Below, one piece after another: positions 55,340-64,000 of a stretch of DNA of 64,000 bases; the first letter of the stretch is position 1, and each line of letters opens with the position of its first letter. The notes under the pieces are model-generated. The model was not told the DNA's origin, ran no database searches, and saw only the letters and a list, made by a program, of their open reading frames with translations. Both the position numbers and the translations under genes were made by a program. Source of the stretch: Alopecurus myosuroides (taxonomy: Eukaryota > Streptophyta > Magnoliopsida > Poales > Poaceae); contig CM054062.1 in the NCBI GenBank assembly GCA_028641055.1, positions 176,827,664 through 176,891,663 on the forward strand, given 5' to 3'.

Positions 55340-56320
55340 GAAGGCGAGCTCATCAAGTTCCTCCGTGAGAACTGGGATATTTTTGCCTGGTGTCCAGCTG
55401 ACATGCCAGGCGTACCCAGGGAACTTGCTGAGCACCAACTCAAGGTTATTCCCGGATCAAAACCCGTCAAACAAGGTCTCCGTCGATTTGACGGAAGAAG
55501 ACGGAAGGCTATTGGCAAGGAAATTATCCGGCTTTTAGCAGCGGATTTCATCAAGGAGGTAATCCATACTGACTGGTCCGCAAATCCGGTATTAGTACCG
55601 AAGAAAGACACAACTGCACTCAGAATGTGTATAGATTACACAGGATTGAACAAGTTATGTCCGAAAGATAGGTTTGCGCTGCCGCGAATCGATCAAATAA
55701 TAGATGCCACTGCAGGCTCTGAGCTTTTATGCTTTTTGGATGCATACTCCGGGTACCACCAAATACGCATGAAAAAGGAAGATCAAATCAAGACTTCTTT
55801 TATAACCCCGTACGGGACGTATTACTACGTAACCATGCCTTTTGGCCTGAAGAACGCAGGTGCAACCTACCAGCGTTGCATGCAACGTTGTTTGCATAGT
55901 CAGATTGGAAAAAACGTCCATGTTTACGTGGACGATATTGCTGTCGTAACCAAGGAAAAAGATTCACTCCTTGAGGATTTGCGAGAAACTTTCGATAACT
56001 TGCGCACCTATCAGATGAAGTTGAATCCATCTAAGTGTGTATTCGGGGTTCCCTCAAGTAAACTTCCGGGTTTCATCACTTCTCATAGAGGAAAAGAAAC
56101 AAACTCGGAAAAGATCAAAGTAATCTCGGACATTTCAAATCCTACGCATGGGAAAGGTGTTCAAGAATTGCTGGGTTATGCCACAGCCGTGAAAAGATCT
56201 ATTAATTGGCTGGGGGCTAAAACCCTTGAAATCTACAAGTTGCTGGAGAAATTCGACAAAGTCAAGTGGATTACAGAAGCTTGGAAGCGCCTTACAAGTT
56301 ATGTCCCCTTCTGTACTTAG
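55340..56320 (+). pseudogene. Truncated reverse transcriptase of the young Retand-like element
   Basis: In frame after TAG. It contains the RT fingers-palm region: RMCIDYTGLNKLCPKDRF, LPRIDQIIDATAGSELL, YHQIRMKKEDQIKTSFITPY, FGLKNAGATYQRCMQ and the intact catalytic YVDDIAVVTK. Then, after LEKFDKVKWITEAWKRLTSY, it stops at 56318-56320. The whole RNase H and integrase are missing, and the following bases match the trailer of the old relative (41270-42065), so an internal deletion joined the RT to the trailer. Not functional alone. Confidence 0.88.
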
Positions 56321-56936
56321 TTCAAATCTATGTAAACATCTTTTGAGATCATGAAATAAAGTTGTCGGAATGCTGTCATCCATATTTCTTATAAGTGCAA
56401 AGTGTTTCCGCCTCATCTATTTCCCAATGATCTTACAAATTTCTCAATGTTAACCCGAATTGTGCTTGCGTACTCGGCGTTACTTAACTGAATGATTTTT
56501 CAGCCTTTTAACGGCTAAAGGAAACTTGAATTGCCTGCGAGCCCAAGTTTCACTTAAAACTTTCCTTGTTTCTCTAAGTCTTATCTGATCGTGCGTATGC
56601 TGGGTTACTGGAACTAGTTAGTAAAAATGCCTTTAGCACGATTCATGTTTTCGAGTTTCAAAACTGCTTGGTTCGTCCCCAGTTACTCGGCATAACGATT
56701 CATAATGCTATTTGAGCCATTTCAAACACTAAGGACAGTTAAAGCATATACACCAGAGAACTTAGAAGATAAAGGAATGGTAAAATTCAAACAACTTGCA
56801 AAGTAATTTCATAGTTTAAACTGCAAAAGGCGGAGTTTTCATTAATACATAAGAAGCATTACATTTTGGATTACAAATGAAAGAACAGTAATGCTCCTAT
56901 TGTCTACATCTTCTATCCAGGTTCCAGGTAAACCCT
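56321..56936 (+). other. Trailer and shared 3' region of convergent transcripts
   Basis: Non-coding; matches 41270-42065 in reverse orientation. It holds the 3' end of the antisense gene. No other feature seen. Confidence 0.7.
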
Positions 56937-59879
56937 TCAAGAATCCGACTCCTCCTCGCTGCTTTCTTCATCGGGAATCGGAGGAGCTTCTTCTTCTGGA
57001 TAGTGGACGCCGACATTTACCATGGCGGCAATCTGGGTGGCGTGGCCCTTAACTTCACCAAAGATGGTGGATCGTTGCGCATCCGTGTATCCCTGAGGGA
57101 CACCGGTGGCCACACGCCAGGATTTGGCACTAGGGTAGTGCATGCGCATAAGGCCTAAGGCCATGCGCGCACCACCCCGTGCAGCGGAGCGGAGAACGGA
57201 CTCCTTGGACTCCGCCACCTCCATGATGATACCCGGAAGTTTTTCAGCTTCCGAGCATTCCCCAGATTTTTCGGGAAGAAACTTGCCTACTAACTGCGTT
57301 GCAGCAGCCTTCACCAAGTTCCATGTCTCCCCGAAAGCTCGGATGCCTGCAGCCCGAGTGCCATCTGGGGTGTCTCCTGGTTGATCCAATAAAACATACA
57401 AAAGGGTTAAGAAGACAAACAGAGAAAAACAAAACATGGAAAGATGAGGGCAAGGGTAAGAAATTTACCGATTAGTTTATCGATCTCGGAAACTTCCTCC
57501 AGGCGAAGGTTCAGAGCTTCAGTCAAATCCTGAATGGTGGATTTGTCTTTCTCCGCCTGTTCGGAAGCCTTGGAGTTAGCCACTCCAAGGGCCAGATTGC
57601 TGGCTTCCAGGTCTTGCTGAGCCTTCACAAGATTCTTGTGAAGCTCAATGTTTTCGTTGCGGAGAATCTCGGCGTTGCCGGAATCTTCCGCTGCTTGTTT
57701 AGCTTCAGCTAAAGCAGCTGAAAAGCAAGGGAAAATCCGAGTTGATCAATTTCCTCGGGAAAAAACTTAGACAAAGTCTTAAATCGGAAATTTCAAAACG
57801 AAAAAGCCTACCTTTCGTTTCCGTCAAAGCGAGCTGAGATGATTCCAGCTCCGCCTCTCTCTCCTCAAGAATAGAAAGAAGATTTCGAACTTCTTTATTC
57901 TTGATAGTGAGCTTCCTGAAAACTTCAAGGTTTATGGCCTCGGAGGTTTGCTGAAACACAGCAAGGAAAAGTATGGTTAATAAAAACATCAAAGCAAAAA
58001 AGCACGCATTTTGTTTAATGCTTGGGGGCTAGAGTTACATACCTGGCTCAAACGCTGCAAACCTGCCAAGTTTTCTTGGAATCCTTTTGCGTATTCTGCA
58101 AAATGGTTCCCGGCTGCGTCCAAGCCTTCATTGATCGCCTTGAAATCCGATTCGAAGGTGGGGATTTCCTCGTCAAAAGTCCGAGAAGATTCCCCCACTT
58201 TCGGGGCCGCCCTTTCCCTCGTGTCCGACTCGGACACAACGGGCTGGCTGGGCTCTGGGGGCTTGGTGGTGGTGGTGGTGGCAGTAAGTTCTTCCGCCAT
58301 TGACTGCGGCGTATCCGGGGCGACGGCGGGAGATGGTTGGCTGCCTCGGTTGGAAGCAGCTTTGAGCTTCTTCAACTTCCTCGGCTTCAAGGTGGAGGGG
58401 GGCAAGCTAAAAACCAAAATCCGGATAAAAGTAAAAACACCGAAGATGGATGAAAAAAGCTCCCATGAAAGAAAAATCCAGAAGAACTAACCTGGACGTG
58501 GCAACGGGGATTCCGTCAAGATCGATAATTTCCTCAGAGGAAACTATCTTCTTACGCTTGCGGCCACCAGTAGTAGCGGTGCGCAGCGCGTCCAGCTCAG
58601 CCTCGGAGGCTAACTCCGAGTCTGGAAGATCCGCAAGCTGTCGGAAAAAACTAATCAAAACCAAAAGGTAGATTATCCAAGAATTGAAGTTGTACCCAAA
58701 TGACGGGAATTTTACCTTGGGAGCGGGGTTGTTGGCCGTGTACATTGGCCGACTCTCCGCGTACTGGTCGCGTGATGCGACCAATTGATTGATGCGCCGC
58801 TTAAGCTCTTTCGGGGCCCAATCCTTGTCGGTTGTCCGCATAGGATCTTTGGCCCCCGAGTACCCGCACAAAAGGCGGCCTTCATGGTTCGCCAACGGCT
58901 GGATCCGCCTGTTCAGCCAGCAGATGACCGTGTCCATACCGGTCAAAGGTGGCTTTGAGGAGGTGAGCTTGGCGATGCGTCTCTTGATCCTTAGTAGATC
59001 AGGAGGCAGAACCTGGACGGCCTCTGTCACCCAGTTATCCTGGGGAACAGCGGCGGAGTTTACAAAAGGTGGAACCCCGACGGCCTTTTTAGGAAAGGGC
59101 ACGTCGGGGTGATAGAAGAAAGAGCCCGTCCAAAATTTGACGGACTCGGAAGTTTTTATCTTGGGGAACCAATCCTCTCGGAATCTCCGAAGAGTAAAGG
59201 AAATGGTCCCGCAAGTGGGGAGAGCACCCTCCACAGAGTTGCGTTTTACCCCAAAACAATACATCCAGAAATCTAACCTAGGCTCTATTCCTAGGTAACC
59301 CTCAAACAAGGCCTGAAAGCCGGCCATGTATAGAATAGAGTTGGGAGGGAGATTATGTGGTTGGATGTTATAGTGGGATAAAACTTGGAGAAAAAAGGAA
59401 GAGGGTGGAAGCCCCATACCTCGCAGAAGGTGGGAGGTAAGGAGCACTCTTTCGTTCTCCTGGGGCGTAGGCTCGGTCTCCTCTTCCGGGACCCGCCACT
59501 TCTTCTTCAGCACCAGGCCCTCCTTCTCCAAGTTAGGAAGAAGAGCCGGAGGAATACTGCAGGCACTCCAGTTGCCTGCAGTTTCCTCTTCTTCGTCTCC
59601 ACCGGCGGCGGCAGCGGACGCGGCCCTCGCGGCGGCGAGCTGCTCGTCAAGGAGCTCTACTTTCTCCTCCACCGTTTCGGGAGCGAACGGTGGAGTCGAT
59701 TTGGTGCTGGACCCCGCAACATCTGCGGTGGCGGAAGCATTTCCTCCGCCGCCCGCCGCGGACGCCATGTTCTTCTCTGGCTCGCCGCCGGCGTGCTTGG
59801 GCGACCCAACTTGGGGATCTAGATCGCCCAGAAGTTCGTCGATGGAGGCGCGGGCCGGTGATGATTTCGGGGACGCCAT
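56937..59879 (-). CDS. Intact six-exon antisense gene of the young Retand-like element
   Basis: Exons, 5' to 3': 59879-58716, 58637-58492, 58406-58043, 57950-57812, 57717-57469 and 57376-56937. All five introns (about 75-97 bases) have GT-AG borders and the phases fit (0, 2, 0, 1, 1). Together they encode 833 residues without a stop. ATG 59879 (MASPKSSPARASIDELL) was chosen because it matches the homologue at 23244; an in-frame ATG at 59915 is possible. After an Ala/Glu-rich N-terminus comes a Transposase_28-like region (residues about 165-375: LLTSHLLRGMGLPPSSFFL, YNIQPHNLPPNSILYMAGFQ, FWMYCFGVKRNS, SVKFWTGSFFYH, ICWLNRRIQPL). A basic stretch (GGRKRKK), Pro/Ser-rich and coiled-coil exons 4-5 (SILEEREAELESSQLALTE) and a conserved C-terminal block (LRSAARGGARMALGLMRMHY) follow. 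A TATA box lies at 60030-60021. Its role is unknown; the layout suggests a nuclear or RNA-binding accessory factor only by inference. Confidence 0.88.
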
Positions 59880-60020
59880 CGTGCTTGGTGGTGCTGGTGC
59901 GCTCCGGCGTAGCAAGGGCTCGTCGGGGCAGGGACTAGCTTTCGCTCTCGAGCTTGCGTTCGTACCAATGGTGAAGGCAGTGAGGGAAGTGAAGAAGATT
60001 GCCGATGGGCTCGAGGACGG

Positions 60021-60030
60021 CTATTTATAG
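60021..60030 (-). promoter_or_regulatory. TATA box of the antisense gene (young element)
   Basis: Reads CTATAAATAG on the minus strand, about 145 bases upstream of ATG 59879 and followed by ccgtcc. It is conserved in the old element (23070-23078, followed by ccgtct) and, as TATAAATA, in the 14.9-kb element (37883-37876). Confidence 0.7.
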
Positions 60031-60422
60031 CTGGAAATCGTTTAGATACGTGCCAACGGCTCTTTTGACCGTTGGATGTTCGACGCGTGTCGCTCGCCGG
60101 AAAATCCGGGAAACGGAACGACAGAGGAATGATGGCTATCTCCTCGTTTCTCGTGAGAATCTGTCAGAGATACGTTGCAGGGTTTTCCCGCGTGAAACCA
60201 AGCGGCGCTTGCGTCAGCATGATTAAAGCGCTGATGTCACGTTTTCCTTTTCCGCGAAGGATCGCGAGAAGAAAAGCCGGATTTTCATAGTTCCGAGTTT
60301 TATGTTACCATCTCCTTTGAAAGGAAAGAAGAAAGAATCAAGACTGCTGAATCAAGTTTCCCGGACAAAATGTATTTGACGAAAGGCGGAGTTTCAGAGT
60401 TTTGATCCTTCCTGGGGGCTAC
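60031..60422 (+). other. Region between antisense promoter and 3' LTR
   Basis: Non-coding; ORFs here are not conserved. The reverse complement resembles 22680-23069 of the old element. It ends ccttcctgggggctac directly before the LTR, the expected polypurine tract position (short purine run GGGGG). Confidence 0.6.
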
Positions 60423-60987
60423 TGTCGGATATATACCGAATAGGGGTATAGAAGATGGTAGACAAAAGTGCCGGACTACCAGGGTGGCCCAAGCGGTAGT
60501 GGGCTTAGGTCCATTGGGCGGCCCAGTAGGCCGACGCGCAGAAGCCGGATTCTAGAAGAACCCGGATCACGGCCCGCGTGATCTGGCTTGGAGAAGAAGA
60601 CGGATTCCTTACCGTCCAAGTTACCAGTTAAAACGTAGTCTTCTAGGTTTCCTAATCTGTAAGCCCTAGTCCGGCTATTATATAAAGCCGGACAGAGGAT
60701 AGATTTCATAAGTTCTAAGTTGAATAAGCTCTAAGTTCTAGGTTATCTCGCCGAGAAGCTGATCCTCGCCGAGTAAAGCTAGATCTATTCCCTCACACTG
60801 TAACCCAGAATTACGGGCTTTAGTCCCTTATAGTGAGAAAGGCAGGAGTAGGTACGCCGTACTGTCGCGACGTACCGAACCTGGGTAAAATCCCGTGTTC
60901 TGTGTTACTACGCCGTTCCGTTACCCCACGTCTCTACCGTAGTCTCATGGCACCCCAGTCTATGAAAACTACTACGATGTCTCGACA
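60423..60987 (+). repeat. 3' LTR of the young Retand-like element
   Basis: Identical by eye to 51114-51678 over all 565 bases, followed by TGCAC (60988-60992). Confidence 0.97.
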
Positions 60988-60992
60988 TGCAC

Positions 60993-61257
60993 CTAGCAAG
61001 TTGGAGTAGCACTATCGCCACAGCAGCTCACTTCTTTTTTACTAAACTTAAATTTTGCCCGTTGCAACTCACGGGTATTTTTGCTAATATTTGTAATAGG
61101 ACTACTTGGTTAGAGTACATGTCGCATATATGGTAACTAATTTTGCTGATTGCTTTGCCGAGAGGGAAAAAATCCTTCCGAATAGTGTGCACATTTCTAA
61201 GCCCGAGTATATCTCATATTATAAGGAAAATTACCATATTTTGGGTTCCGGAGTATA
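60993..61257. other. Spacer with a repeat-end-like motif
   Basis: No gene. Contains gcccgttgcaactcacgggt (about 61046-61066), a degenerate form of a motif common in grass repeats. The last eight bases GGAGTATA are the left target duplication of the hAT-like element. Confidence 0.5.
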
Positions 61258-62066
61258 CAAGGGCGGAGGCAAGGGGGTGCTAGCAGGGGCTAGACCCCCC
61301 CTAATGTTCGCCCCCTCTCAATAATTATTTAGTATGCTATATTGTTCTGTACCAAGTAATTAAGATTAGTGCTAGGCCATTACGTATAGAAACATACACA
61401 TATCTCCCTGTGCTATGCGAGACCAAGCCAAGAGGCCAATACCAGCCCATTACCATCAATTAGTAGCGAGGAATAAGAGCTATCAGCTATCTTCTAGGGG
61501 CATACAACTGAGCATGTAACGTCCTGTTCGACTTTTGTTGGTTGCATCATCCGCTCAAGCTAGCATCCCGACCGTTGGTGATGGACGTGTTTGGGGCTGT
61601 AGTAGCCGCCTCCCGCGCGTGACTTTTACATCTCCAGTTGACGAACGACGAACGCAGCACAGCTCAGGTACATGATTCGTTTAACTACTACTCATACTCC
61701 ATTGCAAATTGTTATATATACTGCCTCGTTCTCCATATGTGAAATTGCATAACAAAAAAAATTAATGAAAGATCAAATTACCTATTTTACAAAAAGTAAT
61801 TTGGAGACAAATTTTTTGGTAGTACAAAATAGCATACAATGAGAAAAAACTGGTGCAAAAATTTCACAATTTCTGACATGTTCGACTTGTTTAGTAAGTC
61901 CAGTGGATCTATGGCTATGCAGGATCATTCAAATGCAAATCCTATATTATCATAACTTTAGCGATGGATTGATGCAACATTTGAAAATCAATATATATTG
62001 TGTGACATTGCTTGACCCATTTTTTTTGTTCAGCCCCCTCATACTCAACTCCTGGCTCCGCCCCTG
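61258..62066. mobile_element. Non-autonomous hAT-like DNA transposon (809 bp)
   Basis: Left end CAAGGGCGGAGGCAAGG and right end (complement) CAGGGGCGGAGCCAGG form an imperfect terminal inverted repeat starting CA(A/G)GG. It is flanked by 8-bp duplications GGAGTATA (61250-61257) and GGAGTGTA (62067-62074), differing at one base. The 8-bp duplication and the CAGGG-type tip point to the hAT superfamily. No transposase ORF inside. Confidence 0.8.
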
Positions 62067-62074
62067 GGAGTGTA

Positions 62075-62234
62075 TATATGTATATCATGCATGTTACCAT
62101 AAAAATCCCTCCAAGTAGAAGCGATTTCTCACTATTAATTTTATAACATGCATTTTGGGTTCTGGAGTATATATCACTAGTACAAATGCACGTGCGACGC
62201 ACGTCTATATAATCGTTTAATATCACCTCTTTGA
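62075..62234. other. AT-rich spacer
   Basis: No gene. Contains acaaatgcacgtgcgacgca (about 62180-62200), similar to repeat ends seen in other grass elements, in opposite orientation to the one near 61046. Confidence 0.4.
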
Positions 62235-62336
62235 CTCCCTTTTGTCTCAAGTGTTGTTAAAATGATTGAAATGGATGTATCTAATACTTAAATACATCTA
62301 GATACATCCATCTCAATGACACTTTAAGACCGAGAG
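62235..62336. mobile_element. Stowaway-like MITE
   Basis: Left ctcccttttgtctcaagtgt and right end, in complement, ctctcggtcttaaagtgtca, form a hairpin. The centre is the near-palindrome gatgtatctaatacttaaat...atacatc. End sequence, size and a TA on the right side fit the Stowaway group (Tc1/mariner-type MITEs) in a degraded state. Confidence 0.65.
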
Positions 62337-63117
62337 TAATATTTCCCGTTGAACATGATTCGTCCTAAAACTAACTTTCTCTAAAATATAGCTAAATATT
62401 TTGCTCGGCAATGCTTGTAGCGAGAATGAGGTATGCAGTCACACCAATCATCCCACCGAATCAGGTTAGCAGCATTGTGTACCCGCAACAGTCACCAGAG
62501 ATGGTGGTAGGGACGTACAATTTTTTCATGCAACGATCAATAGCACAAACACATATAAAGTAACTCATTTCCAGCCACCGCCCTCACACATCCTATTTCA
62601 AACCTTGGTGCCCTTTCCGACACACGTAATGACTATGTGCCACGGCGTTCTCAGAGGGCGCTCTTCTCCACATGCTCCTCCACCGGATGTGAGATCGGCT
62701 CCTACCATCGAAGGATAATAAGCCCTAGGAAAAACTTGGAAGAACCAAGAAGCTAAGAATCATTGATTAAAATTGAAGAAAAACCATGGCAACTTTATGT
62801 TCTGAATTGCATACAAGGAGGGCTTGATCTCTCTTTTTGATATGTAAAGTACGCTAGAAAGGTAAAAATAGTTAAACTATTCAATTTGAAGCCGGCAGTT
62901 TAAGCCTTCTTACATTATTAAAAAATAAATAACTTAAATTGCAATTCTCTGATTGGCAAAGACTATTTATACTGCAGTTTAGTTATATATATCCAAAAGA
63001 GAGGAAAGTCCATGCAAACACCCAAAAGAGAGAAAACTTGCTAAAGAACAAAAGATAACACATGCAAACACATAATGTAAAATGAGCATATTAGTACACC
63101 ATGGTAGCAAGTGGGGC
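62337..63117. other. AT-rich intergenic stretch, nothing recognised
   Basis: No supported ORF, RNA gene or repeat end identified. Confidence 0.4.
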
Positions 63118-63880
63118 AATATTGCTGAAATTCGGATGGACCTACAGGCCCATTAGCCAATTTCCACTTAATCCCAAAGGCCCATGCTGCCATAACAAAT
63201 GGTGGGAGTTTAGTCCCACATTGCTAGTTGGGAGAGTTTTGCACCAGTTTATAAGGTGAGCTCTCTCCCCACTAGTGTGAGTTGGTATGAAGAGAGAGGA
63301 GTAGTGGAGGTGTTCCACACGCGCGCTCCTCCTCCTCCGCCCCCGTCTCGCCTCGTCACGACACGTCACGACGCACCGCGGGTTGCGGGAATAAGCCGAG
63401 CCGATGCCTTTATTTTGGCAGTCGAAAACGGGGAGTCAACAGACACGGCAATAATATGAGACGTCATAATTATTGTTGTCTAAATGCGTCACATTTATAT
63501 TGGTAACAGCCGTATTGATCGCGTGTGATAACTGCGCGCAGTAAAACGCCGCCTTTATCACGTGGTAACGGCTGTAGTAAACGCCAATTAAATTGACCGT
63601 TCTCCTACTCGGTCGTGCCTATAAATTGGAGGCTCAGGCGGACGCAGTACACACAACTCACACACGCCGGCTCTTTGCGCCCACTGTCGTTCCACCTACT
63701 GTTGCTGCCGCCGGTGATCCCATCCCGTCTACCGCGTACACGGCCGACGGGAGAGCAGGCCTCCGAAACCCCGCCTCTCCAGATCCTGTACGGAAGAGGG
63801 GCGATTAGGTTTTTGGGGAGCGTCTCCTACGCGACTGCTCGCTGCCGTACGTCTACTTCGACTACTACCTCATCGTCAAC
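63118..63880 (+). promoter_or_regulatory. LTR-like or promoter region upstream of a gag-like ORF
   Basis: Contains two TATA-like sites, tttataaggtg (about 63248) and cctataaattgg (63617-63629), the latter with a leader of about 250 bases to the ATG at 63881. The phrases ggtgggagtttagtcccaca and attaggtttttggggagcgt look like those of grass retrotransposon LTRs and leaders. I could not place a clean LTR end or a primer site, so it could also be a gene promoter. Confidence 0.4.
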
Positions 63881-64000
63881 ATGGCCACCGAAGCCGAACG
63901 AGCTGCTGCTGCCGCCACTGCTGCCACCGAGGCCGCTGCTGCCGCCGCGGCTGCCGCCACTGCTACGTCTACTGCCAACTGGCCGGTCTCAGGGTATAAC
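63881..64000 (+). CDS. N-terminus of an alanine-rich ORF, cut by the window edge
   Basis: ATG 63881 in good context (catcgtcaacATGGCC) opens 40 codons to the window end without a stop: MATEAERAAAAATAA, a poly-Ala run, then NWPVSGYN. This looks like the start of a grass Copia-type gag, which often begins with Ala-rich text, but too little is present to exclude a host gene. It lies about 250 bases after a TATA box. Confidence 0.5.
   Translation, partial: MATEAERAAAAATAATEAAAAAAAAATATSTANWPVSGYN

Larger units (their letters stand above)
51114..60987 (+). mobile_element. Young Retand-like Ty3-gypsy retrotransposon, internally deleted
   Basis: LTRs 51114-51678 and 60423-60987 are both 565 bases and identical by eye, with duplication TGCAC at 51109-51113 and 60988-60992. 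Identity implies a very recent insertion. It encodes gag-protease, an RT cut short (to 56320) and an intact antisense six-exon gene. RNase H and integrase are absent: the polymerase frame runs straight into the trailer region. It therefore probably moved using proteins of complete relatives. Confidence 0.97.

Noticed and set aside
51167..60709. Identical 77-codon minus-strand ORFs in both LTRs
   Set aside because: They are identical only because the LTRs are; no start context, domain or match in the related LTR at 22204 supports coding.
1..64000. Fungal-type repeat-induced point mutation
   Set aside because: Transitions are scattered, the host is a plant by its transposon families, and methylation decay explains them.
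1..64000. Host gene, CRISPR array or rRNA gene
   Set aside because: Every long ORF matched a transposon protein or lay inside element borders; no regularly spaced repeats or rRNA sequence were seen.

Overview
This window is grass (Poaceae, most likely Pooideae) nuclear DNA made almost entirely of nested transposable elements. The evidence is a Triticeae/Poeae-type Copia LTR beginning TGTTGGGAATATGCCCTAG, a CACTA element with TNP2-type transposase, Tat/Retand-type Ty3-gypsy elements with antisense genes, a SIRE/Maximus-type Copia, and Stowaway- and hAT-type DNA elements. I found no host protein-coding gene, rRNA gene, functional tRNA gene or CRISPR array. The species cannot be named from this sequence alone.

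Layout. (1) Bases 1-177 and 13912 to about 17870 are one minus-oriented Ty3-gypsy element: non-coding internal DNA, gag, a tRNA-Asp-type primer site and the 5' LTR. It is split by a complete 13.7-kb CACTA transposon (178-13911, ATA target duplication). The CACTA carries a decayed TNP2-type transposase gene, a decayed second gene (Transposase_24-like with a degenerate Ulp1-like end) and a small third ORF with an RNase H1 hybrid-binding domain. It also holds tandem and foldback repeats and arrays of a GGTGCGTCACGGCTA-type subterminal repeat. (2) Bases 18320-21072 are a Copia solo LTR (CTTAT duplication) split by a 1.4-kb non-autonomous CACTA (19378-20803, TCA duplication) that shares termini and subterminal repeats with the large one. 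(3) Bases 22204-42065 hold the 3' part of an old minus-oriented Retand-like element. Its antisense gene is cut by a 14.9-kb Retand-like element (24381-39263, CTTGG duplication) with about 3% divergent LTRs and many stops. (4) Bases 42066-50358 are a minus-oriented, 5'-truncated SIRE-like Copia with pol and an env-like ORF, followed by a CACTA end (to 51067). (5) Bases 51114-60987 are a young Retand-like element (TGCAC duplication, LTRs identical by eye). It has gag-protease, a truncated reverse transcriptase and an apparently intact six-exon antisense gene. (6) Bases 60988-64000 hold a hAT-like element, a Stowaway-like MITE, and an LTR- or promoter-like region leading into a poly-alanine ORF cut by the window edge.

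How the parts work together. The large CACTA looks like the source of the trans-acting functions for its family, and the small CACTA looks like a dependent derivative, but both main genes of this copy are now broken. The three Retand-like elements share a reading frame that crosses the primer-binding site, an in-frame UAG between protease and reverse transcriptase (seen in the two that retain this region), and an antisense multi-exon gene near the 3' LTR with its own TATAAATA box. The young copy lacks RNase H and integrase, yet its identical LTRs imply recent mobilisation, so it was probably moved by proteins from a complete relative. Many stops look like C-to-T or G-to-A changes at methylatable sites, as expected for silenced plant transposons.
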